From assembly GCA_030616195.1 (NCBI GenBank), contig JAUWXW010000068.1, positions 1 through 7,757 on the forward strand: DNA of 7,757 bases. The letters run 5' to 3'. The stretch comes from Chloroflexota bacterium. GTDB lineage: Bacteria; Chloroflexota; Dehalococcoidia; RBG-13-53-26. The notes beneath the pieces are model-generated. The model did not search any database, was not told the origin of the DNA, and was given only the letters and a program-made list of their open reading frames with translations. The position numbers were made by a program, and so were the translations under genes. Positions 1-5,552 of this stretch are shown here, piece by piece (positions within the stretch are counted from its first letter, which is position 1; every line of letters begins with the position of its first letter).

Positions 1-1200
1 TTACAAGGTAAAAAGGTTCTACAGGCAACAGTCCGTGACGTCACCGAGCGCAAGCTAGCGGAGGAGGCGCTGAGAAAGAGCGAAGCGAGCCTTGCCGAAG
101 CCCAGCGCATCGCGCATCTCGGGAACTGGGAGTGGGACATCGTCAACGACCGTCTCTGGTGGTCGGATGAAGTCTATCGCATCTTCGGGGTGATGCCACG
201 GGAGTTCAGCGCCACATACGAGGGGTTCCAAGCTTTTGTCCATCCTGACGATAGACAGTTGATGACCAGTTTGGTTCGTGACTCTCTGGAAAAGGGCATC
301 CCCTACAGCATTGAACACCGAATTGTCCGGCGGGATGGGTCCGAGAGAGCCATCTATGCACAAGGCGAAGTCCGTCACGATGAAGGAGGGAAGCCCGTTA
401 GCATGATTGGAATAGTACATGATATCACCGAGCACAAGCAGGCGGAGCAAGCCATTCAGGAGGCTGCTGAATACGAGGAGTTGACCAAACTCAAGAGCAA
501 CCTTCTCTCCACCGTCTCTCACGAGCTGCGCACCCCCCTGGCAGTAATTAAGGGATACTCCACCATGCTCCTAGCCTACGACCGCAGGCTAAAGCGTGAT
601 GAGAAACGAGAATACCTGGAGTCCATAGACAGGGCCACCGACAGGGTGACCGAGCTTGTGGACCATCTCCTGGACATGTCCCGGCTGGAGGCAGGGCTGT
701 TGAAGATAGACACGCAACCCACCAGCATCCCGATGCTGATCCAGGAAGCGGTGGCTGAGGTTCAGATCAGGGCGCCCCAGAAGGAGATAATCGTGGACGT
801 TGAGGAGGGGCTCCCTATGGCCGACATCGATGCCAAGCGAATCCGGCAAGTTGTGGATAACGTCATCAACAATGCCATCAAGTACTCTGAGGAGGGAAGC
901 AGAGTAACGATAGAAGCCCGGAGCGTGGGAGCGGAGCTGCAAGTCAGCGTTGCTGATCACGGTATAGGCATTCCTCCTGAGGATCTGACCAGGGTGTTTG
1001 ACCGGATGTACCGCATCGAGCAAAGACTGACTCCGGGGGTAGAAGGTGCCGGGCTGGGGCTGGCCATCTGCAAGGGGTTGGTGGAGGCCCATGGCGGTCG
1101 AATTTGGGTGGAGAGCAAGGTAGGCAAGGGAAGCACCTTTTACTTCACTCTTCCGATATCAACTACGGGGGGAGGGCAGAGTTATGGCCAAGCGGCGTGA
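1..1200 (+). CDS. Sensor histidine kinase with PAS domains, 5'-truncated by the window
   Basis: The frame is open from base 1, so the true start lies upstream; the first in-frame ATG (190) would cut a PAS domain in half and is not a credible start. Numbering residues from base 1: the end of a first PAS/PAC unit (1-20, DVTERK type), a short coiled coil, a PAS_3-like fold (about 35-143, ending in DITEHK), a second coiled linker, then HisKA with the H-box SHELRTPL (phospho-acceptor His174). The HATPase domain has an N-box ([10 protein letters not shown], about 287-296), a G1 box (DHGIGIP, from 319), an F-region (about 332-340) and a G2 box (GAGLGLAI, 349-356). All catalytic motifs are intact. 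No membrane segment is visible in this part, so sensing is probably through the PAS domains, ligand unknown. It would autophosphorylate on His174 and pass phosphate to receivers, most likely those encoded immediately downstream, the first of which overlaps it by 17 bases. Confidence 0.95.
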   Translation, partial: LQGKKVLQATVRDVTERKLAEEALRKSEASLAEAQRIAHLGNWEWDIVNDRLWWSDEVYRIFGVMPREFSATYEGFQAFVHPDDRQLMTSLVRDSLEKGIPYSIEHRIVRRDGSERAIYAQGEVRHDEGGKPVSMIGIVHDITEHKQAEQAIQEAAEYEELTKLKSNLLSTVSHELRTPLAVIKGYSTMLLAYDRRLKRDEKREYLESIDRATDRVTELVDHLLDMSRLEAGLLKIDTQPTSIPMLIQEAVAEVQIRAPQKEIIVDVEEGLPMADIDAKRIRQVVDNVINNAIKYSEEGSRVTIEARSVGAELQVSVADHGIGIPPEDLTRVFDRMYRIEQRLTPGVEGAGLGLAICKGLVEAHGGRIWVESKVGKGSTFYFTLPISTTGGGQSYGQAA

Positions 1201-1573
1201 GGCAAAGACGATTCTCATCATCGAGGACGAGGCCGATGTCCTGAAGTTCGCCTCCCGGGTGCTGGAGCTGGAAGGTTACCCCGTTCTTCAGGCTGAGAAC
1301 GGTGAAGAGGGCCTGAGATTGGTGAGAGAGAGTCAGCCCGCTCTGGTGCTGTTAGACTTGAGGCTGCCCGGCATTGATGGCTGGGCGGTGCTGGAGGAGA
1401 TAAAGGGTGAGCCAGAGCTTGTTGCGATTCCTGTAGTAGTGTTCACCGCCTCGGCTGGTACACCCCAGCAGGAGAGAGCGCTCAGCATGGGCGCGGTGGA
1501 CTACCTGGTGAAGCCCCTGAGTGCCGCCAGCCTGAAGGAGGCTGTGGACCGCGTCCTGGGCCAGAAGAGGTGA
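1184..1573 (+). CDS. Receiver-only (CheY-like) response regulator
   Basis: A 129-residue protein made of one receiver domain with no output domain. The acidic pocket is E14-D15, the phospho-acceptor is Asp58 ([12 protein letters not shown]), the switch Thr is T88 (VVFTAS) and the conserved Lys is K110 (YLVKP). All functional residues are present, so it should be phosphorylatable. It probably acts by protein contact or as a phosphorelay intermediate. The ATG lies inside the end of the kinase gene, 17 bases before the end of its stop codon, with a purine-rich GGAGGG ribosome binding site just upstream. This overlap suggests translational coupling and a kinase-partner relationship. The last 36 codons have a decayed copy at 2335-2442, showing that this gene was once duplicated together with its downstream neighbour. 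Confidence 0.93.
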   Translation: MAKRREAKTILIIEDEADVLKFASRVLELEGYPVLQAENGEEGLRLVRESQPALVLLDLRLPGIDGWAVLEEIKGEPELVAIPVVVFTASAGTPQQERALSMGAVDYLVKPLSAASLKEAVDRVLGQKR

Positions 1574-2204
1574 CGTTAGCATGCCATCCAGGAAAGCTTC
1601 GGTGCTGGTTGTCGATGACGAGGTCAATATACTGGAAATGATACGGCGTACTCTGCAACTGGAGGGCTACCGGGTGCTCACGGCTGCCAGTGGTGAAGCC
1701 GCCCTTATTGTGTTTGACCAGGAAATCCCAGACCTGATGCTGTTGGACATCATGATGCCCGGTATGGATGGTTATACTGTGTGCCGCCGCGTTCGCCAGT
1801 TCTCGCAGATACCGATAATTATGGTTACCGCCAAGGGCAGTGACGAGGAAAAGGTTGCCGGGCTGGACGCCGGCGCCGACGACTACGTGACCAAGCCTTT
1901 CTCCTCCCAGGAGCTAGCCGCCCGGGTCAGGGCAGTGCTGCGACGCGCCACACTGTGGGATGAGCGTCCCGATCCAGCGTTCCATTCCCAGGACCTTGTG
2001 GTTGACTTTGCCCAACACAAGGTCACCGTGGCCGGCCAGGAGGTAGACCTGACCGCCACAGAGTACAGGCTGCTGTCCTACCTGGCACGCAACGCTGGCC
2101 GTGAGGTCACTCCTGACCAGATGCTAGAGGAGGTATGGGGAGAGGAGTACCTTGGAGAGCACCATCTCCTTAGAGCCAACATCGGCAGGCTGCGGCAGAA
2201 GCTG
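1472..2204 (+). repeat. Tandem duplication, copy 1 (end of receiver gene plus OmpR-type gene)
   Basis: This stretch covers the last part of the receiver-only gene, the intergenic junction and most of the OmpR-type gene. It aligns with 2335-3070 without gaps at an offset of 863, except for one extra codon (offset then 866) just before the phospho-acceptor region of the second copy. The intergenic bases TTAGCATGCCATCCAGGAAA are identical in both copies. Confidence 0.85.
1567..1573 (+). promoter_or_regulatory. Ribosome binding site for the 1581 regulator, inside the upstream stop codon
   Basis: GAGGTGA lies 7 bases before the ATG at 1581 and includes the TGA stop of the preceding gene. In the duplicated copy before 2444 the matching bases read AGGTGG, so a single change both removes the stop codon and weakens the Shine-Dalgarno match. 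Confidence 0.6.
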
Positions 2205-2264
2205 GGAGCCGTAAGGGAGACGTGGCCCACCGGACTGAAACCCGAGGACTGGATAGCAGAATAG
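1581..2264 (+). CDS. OmpR/PhoB-family response regulator with an aberrant C-terminus
   Basis: A 227-residue protein with a receiver (about 7-118) and a winged-helix DNA-binding domain (about 135-209). Receiver residues: D12-D13, phospho-acceptor D56 (LLDIMMPGMDG), T83 (IIMVTAK) and K105 (VTKPF). The output domain has the family hallmarks DLTATEYRLLSYLARNAG and the EVWGEEY segment, then the recognition-helix region ending LRQKLG. From residue 209 on, the sequence is unlike its paralogue at 2444: the expected C-terminal wing hairpin (RFVAT...GYMF in the paralogue) is replaced by an unrelated tail of about 19 residues. Since the wing contacts DNA in this family, binding is likely weakened or changed. 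The junction coincides with the internal deletion of a tandem duplication (see 2269-2442). The gene follows its neighbour by 7 bases, evidently in one operon. It may be a still-folded regulator or an early pseudogene. Confidence 0.88.
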   Translation: MPSRKASVLVVDDEVNILEMIRRTLQLEGYRVLTAASGEAALIVFDQEIPDLMLLDIMMPGMDGYTVCRRVRQFSQIPIIMVTAKGSDEEKVAGLDAGADDYVTKPFSSQELAARVRAVLRRATLWDERPDPAFHSQDLVVDFAQHKVTVAGQEVDLTATEYRLLSYLARNAGREVTPDQMLEEVWGEEYLGEHHLLRANIGRLRQKLGAVRETWPTGLKPEDWIAE

Positions 2265-2268
2265 AGCC

Positions 2269-2442
2269 ATGAAGCAAATGATCTCGCCCATTGAAGCAAT
2301 CGAGATGCAGCTTACCCCGGCAGTATCACACTGGGAGAGGGCGTTCAGCATGGGTGCCGCCGACTACCTGGTCAAGCCCGCTGGCCCTGTTGGCCTGAAG
2401 GAGGCTGTTGCTCTGATGCTGCGCCGGAGCAGGTGGTGTTAG
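2269..2442 (+). pseudogene. Decayed receiver fragment, second copy of the 1184 gene
   Basis: A 57-codon frame beginning ATG 2269. From 2335 its translation (ERAFSMGAADYLVKPAGP, then LKEAVALML) matches the end of the 1184-1573 receiver ([18 protein letters not shown], then LKEAVDRVL). The distance from this shared Glu codon to the next gene's ATG is exactly 109 bases in both copies. The copy keeps only the beta5/alpha5 end with the conserved Lys; the acidic pocket and phospho-acceptor Asp are gone. Its original TGA is now TGG, so reading runs to a TAG two codons later, which is also present, unused, in copy 1. The first 22 codons (2269-2334) show no clear match to the receiver. This is the remains of a deletion that removed the wing of the preceding regulator and the front of this receiver. 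A translated mini-protein is possible but unlikely to signal. Confidence 0.8.
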
Positions 2443-3070
2443 CATGCCATCCAGGAAAGCTTCTGTTCTGGTAGTTGATGACGACATTCGCATGTTGCGC
2501 ATGATGACGCGCATCCTGGAGCTGGAGGGCTACCGGGTGCTTAGGGCCAGCCACGGTGAAGGCGCCCTTGATCTGTTTGACGAGGATCCCCCGCCGGATC
2601 TCGTTCTGCTGGACATCATGATGCCCGGTATGGACGGCTGTACCGTGTGCCGCCACATTCGCCAGTTTTCGCAGATACCGATAATTATGGTCACCGCCAA
2701 AGACAGTGACGAGGAGAAGGTTGATGGGCTGGATGCCGGCGCCGACGACTACGTGACCAAGCCTTTCTCCTCCAAGGAGCTAGCGGCGCGGGTCAGGGCA
2801 GGGCTGCGCCGCACCAGACTCTGGGATGAGCGGCCCGAGCCGGCACTCCGTTCGCATGACCTCGTAATCGACTTCGCCCGACAGAGGGTAAGTCTGGCAG
2901 GCGAGGATATAGACCTCACCGCCACCGAATACAGGCTACTCTCCTATCTGGCCCGCAATGCGGGACGGATGCTCACTCCTGACCAGATACTGGAGGCGGT
3001 ATGGGGAGAGGAGTACGTCGGAGAGTATCATCTTCTTAGAGTCACCATGGGAAGGCTCCGCCACAAGCTG
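2335..3070 (+). repeat. Tandem duplication, copy 2
   Basis: Partner of 1472-2204 at an offset of 863-866 bases. It carries the end of a receiver-only gene and an OmpR-type gene in the same order and with the same spacing. The 130 bases between the copies (2205-2334) are too short to hold the missing wing and receiver front, which places the deletion there. Confidence 0.85.
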
Positions 3071-3145
3071 CGAGATGATCCCAAGGAGCCAAGGTTCGTC
3101 GCTACGAAGATTAACATCGGATATATGTTTCTGAAGCCCGACTAG
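2444..3145 (+). CDS. OmpR/PhoB-family response regulator, complete
   Basis: A 233-residue transcription factor with a receiver (about 7-119) and a full winged-helix domain (about 136-231). Receiver residues: D12-D13-D14, phospho-acceptor D57 (LLDIMMPGMDG), T84 and K106. The output domain has DLTATEYRLLSYLARNAG, AVWGEEY, a recognition-helix region ending LRHKLR, and the C-terminal wing RFVATKINIGYMF, normal for the family. It is a close paralogue of the 1581 gene, nearly identical around the phospho-acceptor and over the alpha4-beta5-alpha5 dimer face (DAGADDYVTKPFSS). Heterodimers between the two are therefore conceivable. It starts one base after the stop of the receiver remnant, with AGGTGG as a moderate ribosome binding site. 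It is the only regulator in the window with an unbroken DNA-binding domain, so it is the best candidate for the transcriptional output of the upstream kinase. Confidence 0.95.
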   Translation: MPSRKASVLVVDDDIRMLRMMTRILELEGYRVLRASHGEGALDLFDEDPPPDLVLLDIMMPGMDGCTVCRHIRQFSQIPIIMVTAKDSDEEKVDGLDAGADDYVTKPFSSKELAARVRAGLRRTRLWDERPEPALRSHDLVIDFARQRVSLAGEDIDLTATEYRLLSYLARNAGRMLTPDQILEAVWGEEYVGEYHLLRVTMGRLRHKLRDDPKEPRFVATKINIGYMFLKPD

Positions 3146-3152
3146 ATGCCAA

Positions 3153-3160
3153 GGGAGGTG
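3153..3160 (+). promoter_or_regulatory. Ribosome binding site for the 3166 regulator
   Basis: GGGAGGTG lies 5 bases before the ATG at 3166, a strong match that fixes this start. The gap to the preceding stop is only 20 bases, consistent with one operon. Confidence 0.6.
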
Positions 3161-3165
3161 CAATT

Positions 3166-3555
3166 ATGCCCAAACAGGAGCCGTTGATTTTGGTTGCTGA
3201 GGATGATCCGACGATGCTGAAGATGGTGAGACGCACCCTAGAATTGGAGGGTTATCAGGTAGTGACAGCCAATAATGGTAAGACAGCGCTGCAGCTTATC
3301 AAAGATGCGGAACCCGCATTGGTTCTGCTTGATGTCATGATGCCTGGCCTCAATGGGTTTCAGGTATGCGAACAGGCACGCCAATTTTCAGGGGTGCCTA
3401 TCATAATGGTCACTGCAAAAGATCAGCTTGATGATGTGGTACATGGTTTGGAGATTGGTGCTGATGATTATATAGTGAAGCCCTTCACCACCCGCCAACT
3501 TGCGGCTAGAGTAAGGAAGGTGTTTTTCTTAAGTCGTAGGATAGGGGGCCAGTAG
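3166..3555 (+). CDS. OmpR-like receiver without an output domain
   Basis: A 129-residue protein with one complete receiver: E12-D13-D14, phospho-acceptor D56 (LLDVMMPGLNG), T83 (IIMVTAK) and K105 (YIVKPF). The sequence around alpha4-beta5-alpha5 (GADDYIVKPF, then LAARVRKV) is of OmpR type and close to the 1581 and 2444 products, also sharing RRTLELEGY. In OmpR proteins this region leads into the DNA-binding domain, but here the frame ends 24 residues after K105 with the tail LSRRIGGQ. It therefore looks like an OmpR-type regulator that lost its output domain, unlike the 1184 receiver, which belongs to a different receiver subtype. It could be a phosphate sink, a relay intermediate, or a dimer partner for the full-length paralogues. 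It is the last gene of the tightly spaced run that starts with the kinase. Confidence 0.93.
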   Translation: MPKQEPLILVAEDDPTMLKMVRRTLELEGYQVVTANNGKTALQLIKDAEPALVLLDVMMPGLNGFQVCEQARQFSGVPIIMVTAKDQLDDVVHGLEIGADDYIVKPFTTRQLAARVRKVFFLSRRIGGQ

Positions 3556-3586
3556 CGAAGAGGCATCACCGTCTGAGTTTGGGGTG

Positions 3587-3592
3587 TATAAT
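3587..3592 (+). promoter_or_regulatory. Possible sigma70-type -10 element
   Basis: A perfect TATAAT in the first sizeable gap after the kinase operon, upstream of the 3630 fragment and the 3824 regulator. No convincing TTGACA-like -35 sits 16-18 bases upstream, so this is only a candidate promoter. Confidence 0.3.
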
Positions 3593-3629
3593 GTGGAGCA
3601 GCCCAATCGGGGAATAAGGGGATGACATC

Positions 3630-3791
3630 GTGAATTGTGAGCAACTACCTGGCAAGATTCGCAAGGTCGCTGTGGAGCTCGACAATGCCATAGAAAGAAG
3701 GGATACAGAAGCGATATTAGCCTGTTTTGCCAATGATTGTGAAATTGAACTTCTTGGGATAAGGCTCACAGGGAAGCAAGGCGTTATGTAG
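3630..3791 (+). pseudogene. Truncated SnoaL/NTF2-like fragment
   Basis: A GTG-started frame of 53 codons preceded by a purine-rich AAGGGGA stretch. The translation has the look of the first helices and strand of SnoaL-like (NTF2-fold) proteins: a helix with LDNAIERRDTEAILACFAND, then CEIELLGIRLTGKQGV, matching the family pattern of an RD-x-E-x-x-L-x-x-F-x-x-D helix followed by a G-x-x-x-x-G turn. Family members run to roughly 120-150 residues, so this stops after about a third, and no continuation is seen in other frames before the next gene. The family assignment is from memory of the pattern and is tentative. The stop codon falls at the left edge of the leader shared with the 5546 gene, which suggests that arrival of that duplicated segment cut the gene off. 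A short functional peptide cannot be excluded. Confidence 0.5.
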
Positions 3792-3830
3792 CACTGTCAA
3801 ACCCACTCAGAAAGGAGAATAAGATGAAGA
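3789..3830 (+). repeat. Leader repeat, copy 1 (before the 3824 regulator)
   Basis: About 42 bases running up to and through the start codon match 5511-5552 without gaps at roughly four of five positions, including CTGTCAAA, the AAAGGAG ribosome binding site and AAGATGAAGA. It shows that the duplication producing the two regulators carried the translation start region with it and supports ATG 3824 and ATG 5546 as the true starts. Confidence 0.7.
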
Positions 3831-4552
3831 GTCGTATCAGAATACTGTTGGTTGATGACAATGATCTCATTCGCCAGGCGTTGCGGCTCATGCTGGAGCC
3901 GGTGGAGGCCATAGAAGTGGTGGGCGACTGTGCCAGTGCTGAGGAAGCCTTGTCCCAGATAGAAAAGCTCTTCCCAGACATTGTGCTTATGGGCGCCCAG
4001 ATGTCAGGGGTGAATGTGATTGAGGTTATCCGCCACTTGAAAAGAAGCAGGCTGCATTATGATGTTGATGTCATTGTGTTAGCCAAGACTGTCGACTATC
4101 AAAATTGGGTCGAGACCTTGGAGGCCGGGGCAGCCGGCTACCTTCTCAAAGACGTGAAGCATGCCGAACTTGTCCAGAGCATCAGGCAGGTTTACCTGAC
4201 TGAGCACTCCCTGCAGGAGGGTGGTGCCTTTGTTGAACAGATAGTTGAGCTGGCCGTACCCTCATCTGTCAGTGCTGACAAGGTACTGGAATTCACTAGC
4301 CAAGTGGAGAAGACAGTTCGTGCCAGCATCCTGCAAATAGTTGCCTCACGGGATCGGACTGTCATTACCATCGCGACGAAGCCTGGCACACCCTCGAATC
4401 TCCTGAATAAGCTGAGAGATATGCCCGGGGTAGAAAAAGTGGAGGAGGAGCCATTGACAAAAAGCAGACTTTCCAACTTCCTCAACAGATTCAGGGCTCT
4501 ACTGAGATCAGAAACAAGCCCCGAGAAGAGGGTCCTGATAACTCTGAACTAG
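3824..4552 (+). CDS. NarL-like pseudo-receiver fused to an uncharacterised C-terminal domain
   Basis: A 242-residue protein. The N-terminal 120 residues are a NarL/FixJ-type receiver: D11-D12, and GAAGYLLKD with K109. The phospho-acceptor position is Gly57 (IVLMGAQMSG) where the paralogue at 5546 has Asp (VVLMDIRIPG), and the switch Thr/Ser is Ala87. It should not be phosphorylated on the usual residue. No LuxR-type helix-turn-helix follows. Instead residues about 150-242 hold a predicted long helix (FTSQVEKTVRASILQIV), a strand (RTVITIAT), a helix (SNLLNKLRDMPG), a strand (VEKVEEE) and a basic tail. This order suggests a small alpha/beta, perhaps ACT-like, fold, but I do not recognise a named family. 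A clear AAAGGAG ribosome binding site lies 7 bases before the ATG. It is followed by hairpins and a terminator. Likely a phosphorylation-independent regulator or a binding partner. Confidence 0.9.
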   Translation: MKSRIRILLVDDNDLIRQALRLMLEPVEAIEVVGDCASAEEALSQIEKLFPDIVLMGAQMSGVNVIEVIRHLKRSRLHYDVDVIVLAKTVDYQNWVETLEAGAAGYLLKDVKHAELVQSIRQVYLTEHSLQEGGAFVEQIVELAVPSSVSADKVLEFTSQVEKTVRASILQIVASRDRTVITIATKPGTPSNLLNKLRDMPGVEKVEEEPLTKSRLSNFLNRFRALLRSETSPEKRVLITLN

Positions 4553-4593
4553 ACCAGCATGGCTAGGCAGGGTATGGTATCCTAGTGGTCTAG
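4549..4593 (+). repeat. Imperfect hairpin over the 3824 gene's stop codon
   Basis: CTAGACCA (4549-4556) pairs with TGGTCTAG (4586-4593), and inside it CTAGG (4563-4567) pairs with CCTAG (4581-4585) with a six-base bulge on the left arm. It could protect the transcript's 3' end or be a protein site. Confidence 0.5.
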
Positions 4594-4605
4594 AATCAGG
4601 AACAA

Positions 4606-4623
4606 TCCAGGCAAACGCCTGGA
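4606..4623 (+). repeat. Short perfect hairpin before the terminator
   Basis: TCCAGGC, loop AAAC, GCCTGGA: a perfect 7-base stem directly abutting the larger terminator stem. No U-tract of its own follows. Confidence 0.5.
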
Positions 4624-4658
4624 AATAAAGCCTTCCCGTGGGAAGGCTTTATTTATTT
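4623..4658 (+). terminator. Intrinsic terminator, probably bidirectional
   Basis: A perfect 15-base inverted repeat (AAATAAAGCCTTCCC, two-base centre GT, and its complement, 4623-4654) with a GC-rich core and an A-rich left / T-rich right flank, running into TTTATTT. It ends transcription of the 3824 gene before the exported-protein gene and could also stop minus-strand transcription. Confidence 0.85.
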
Positions 4659-4783
4659 CGGCCGCTATACCCTCCATTGATTTTGCCCACAAGGGTTCAT
4701 TTTGTGACGCCGATGTTATGCCACAAGCCACCCCTGTGCCGTTGCTGTGTCGCCGCCCTTCTATTCTGGAACTAGAAAAAACC

Positions 4784-4790
4784 AAGGAGG
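4784..4790 (+). promoter_or_regulatory. Ribosome binding site for the exported protein
   Basis: AAGGAGG, six bases before ATG 4797, an ideal Shine-Dalgarno sequence that decides this start. The region 4659-4783 between the terminator and this site has no gene; a promoter is expected there but no convincing -35/-10 pair is seen. Confidence 0.75.
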
Positions 4791-4796
4791 GCGGCA

Positions 4797-5474
4797 ATGG
4801 CAAGCAACAGAAATCCCAAGAGCAGGAAACTGGCAAAAGGCACAGTAATAATGATCGGCACCACGCTACTGGCATTAGCTTTAGTGTTTGTGGCTGTGGG
4901 CCAGGTCTTTGCCGATTCATCGGCTGATGCAGGAGTGCTTGGCCTGAAGATCAATGATGCTGACGGGGCCTATATAGAGAGCGATGATATCCAGCCAGTC
5001 GAATTCCCTGCGGACACGACCGCCGATGAGATAGCTGAGGAGCCGGCCAGGTACAACTTCGCCTCTGTCCAAGGAGCCTCTAGCCTTGGCGTTATTCCCG
5101 GTGGAGAAGTGAGTGGTGTAATTCGCTTCTACAATGTTGATGGCAACCGAATTACCCACATTGCTCTGGAACTAGCCCAGGCCCCAGATGGCTGGGAGGT
5201 AGAGATTGTTACCGAGAACCTGCATGCTGAGCCAACTGAGCTATCACCTGAACCAATAGAGGATGTCCCTGATGGCATGGTATGCCTCACCGTGGGCAAC
5301 CGAGGCTATGCGCTAGCCAAGGTGGCTACTGTCATTGTCCGCGTGCCCGAATCTGAGGAAGTAGGCACCGAGGGCGATATAAAGATTACTGCGGTGGCTA
5401 GCTGGCTAGGACAAACCGGAGCGGCAACCATCAGCCAAACTCGCGACTTTGATTTCACTGTCAAACTCACATAG
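4797..5474 (+). CDS. Exported or membrane-anchored protein of unknown function
   Basis: A 225-residue protein with a classic export signal: a basic N-terminus (RNPKSRKLAKG, to residue 15), a hydrophobic core (about 16-34) and a likely signal peptidase I site after VFA39, before DSSADAG. No lipobox Cys is present, and there is no LPXTG or C-terminal membrane segment. The mature part is acidic and rich in Val, Thr, Ile and Glu with alternating hydrophobic residues (GVIRFYNVDG, KVATVIVRVP, IKITAVASWLG), as expected for one or two beta-sandwich domains; the second half recalls NEW3/Ig-like extracytoplasmic domains, which is only a resemblance. It is preceded by a terminator and followed by the 5546 regulator, so it begins a new transcription unit and may be co-transcribed with that regulator. 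Its role could be a surface-structure or sensory component; I cannot assign one. Confidence 0.88.
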   Translation: MASNRNPKSRKLAKGTVIMIGTTLLALALVFVAVGQVFADSSADAGVLGLKINDADGAYIESDDIQPVEFPADTTADEIAEEPARYNFASVQGASSLGVIPGGEVSGVIRFYNVDGNRITHIALELAQAPDGWEVEIVTENLHAEPTELSPEPIEDVPDGMVCLTVGNRGYALAKVATVIVRVPESEEVGTEGDIKITAVASWLGQTGAATISQTRDFDFTVKLT

Positions 5475-5510
5475 GGAAGGAAGGCAAAATGGAGAGACGT
5501 AATGATTGTC

Positions 5511-5552
5511 TAGCGCTGTCAAAGTCACTGGCAAAGGAGGGCAAGATGAAGA
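5511..5552 (+). repeat. Leader repeat, copy 2 (before the 5546 regulator)
   Basis: Partner of 3789-3830. It contains the AAAGGAGG ribosome binding site of the 5546 gene. Here it follows the exported-protein gene instead of the SnoaL-like fragment. Confidence 0.7.

Noticed and set aside
55..522. Minus-strand open frame of 155 codons
   Set aside because: It lies wholly antisense to the kinase PAS and HisKA coding sequence, whose domains are unmistakable; it is a shadow frame.
589..1092. Minus-strand open frame of 167 codons
   Set aside because: Antisense to the kinase HisKA/HATPase region with no independent start signal or recognisable domain.
4192..4485. Minus-strand open frame of 97 codons
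   Set aside because: Antisense to the C-terminal domain of the 3824 regulator, which is supported by its paralogue.
4677..4705. TTGATT with TTTTGT 17 bases later as a promoter for the exported-protein gene
   Set aside because: The -10 matches only half of the consensus; a promoter is expected here but this pair is not good enough to report.
4582..4954. Overlapping frames on both strands around the terminator and the exported-protein start
   Set aside because: They cross the terminator hairpin or oppose the signal peptide, which has an ideal ribosome binding site in its own frame.
5489..5545. Earlier ATG start for the 5546 regulator, adding 19 residues
   Set aside because: It has a possible ribosome binding site, but the leader shared with the 3824 gene and the stronger AAAGGAGG point to 5546.
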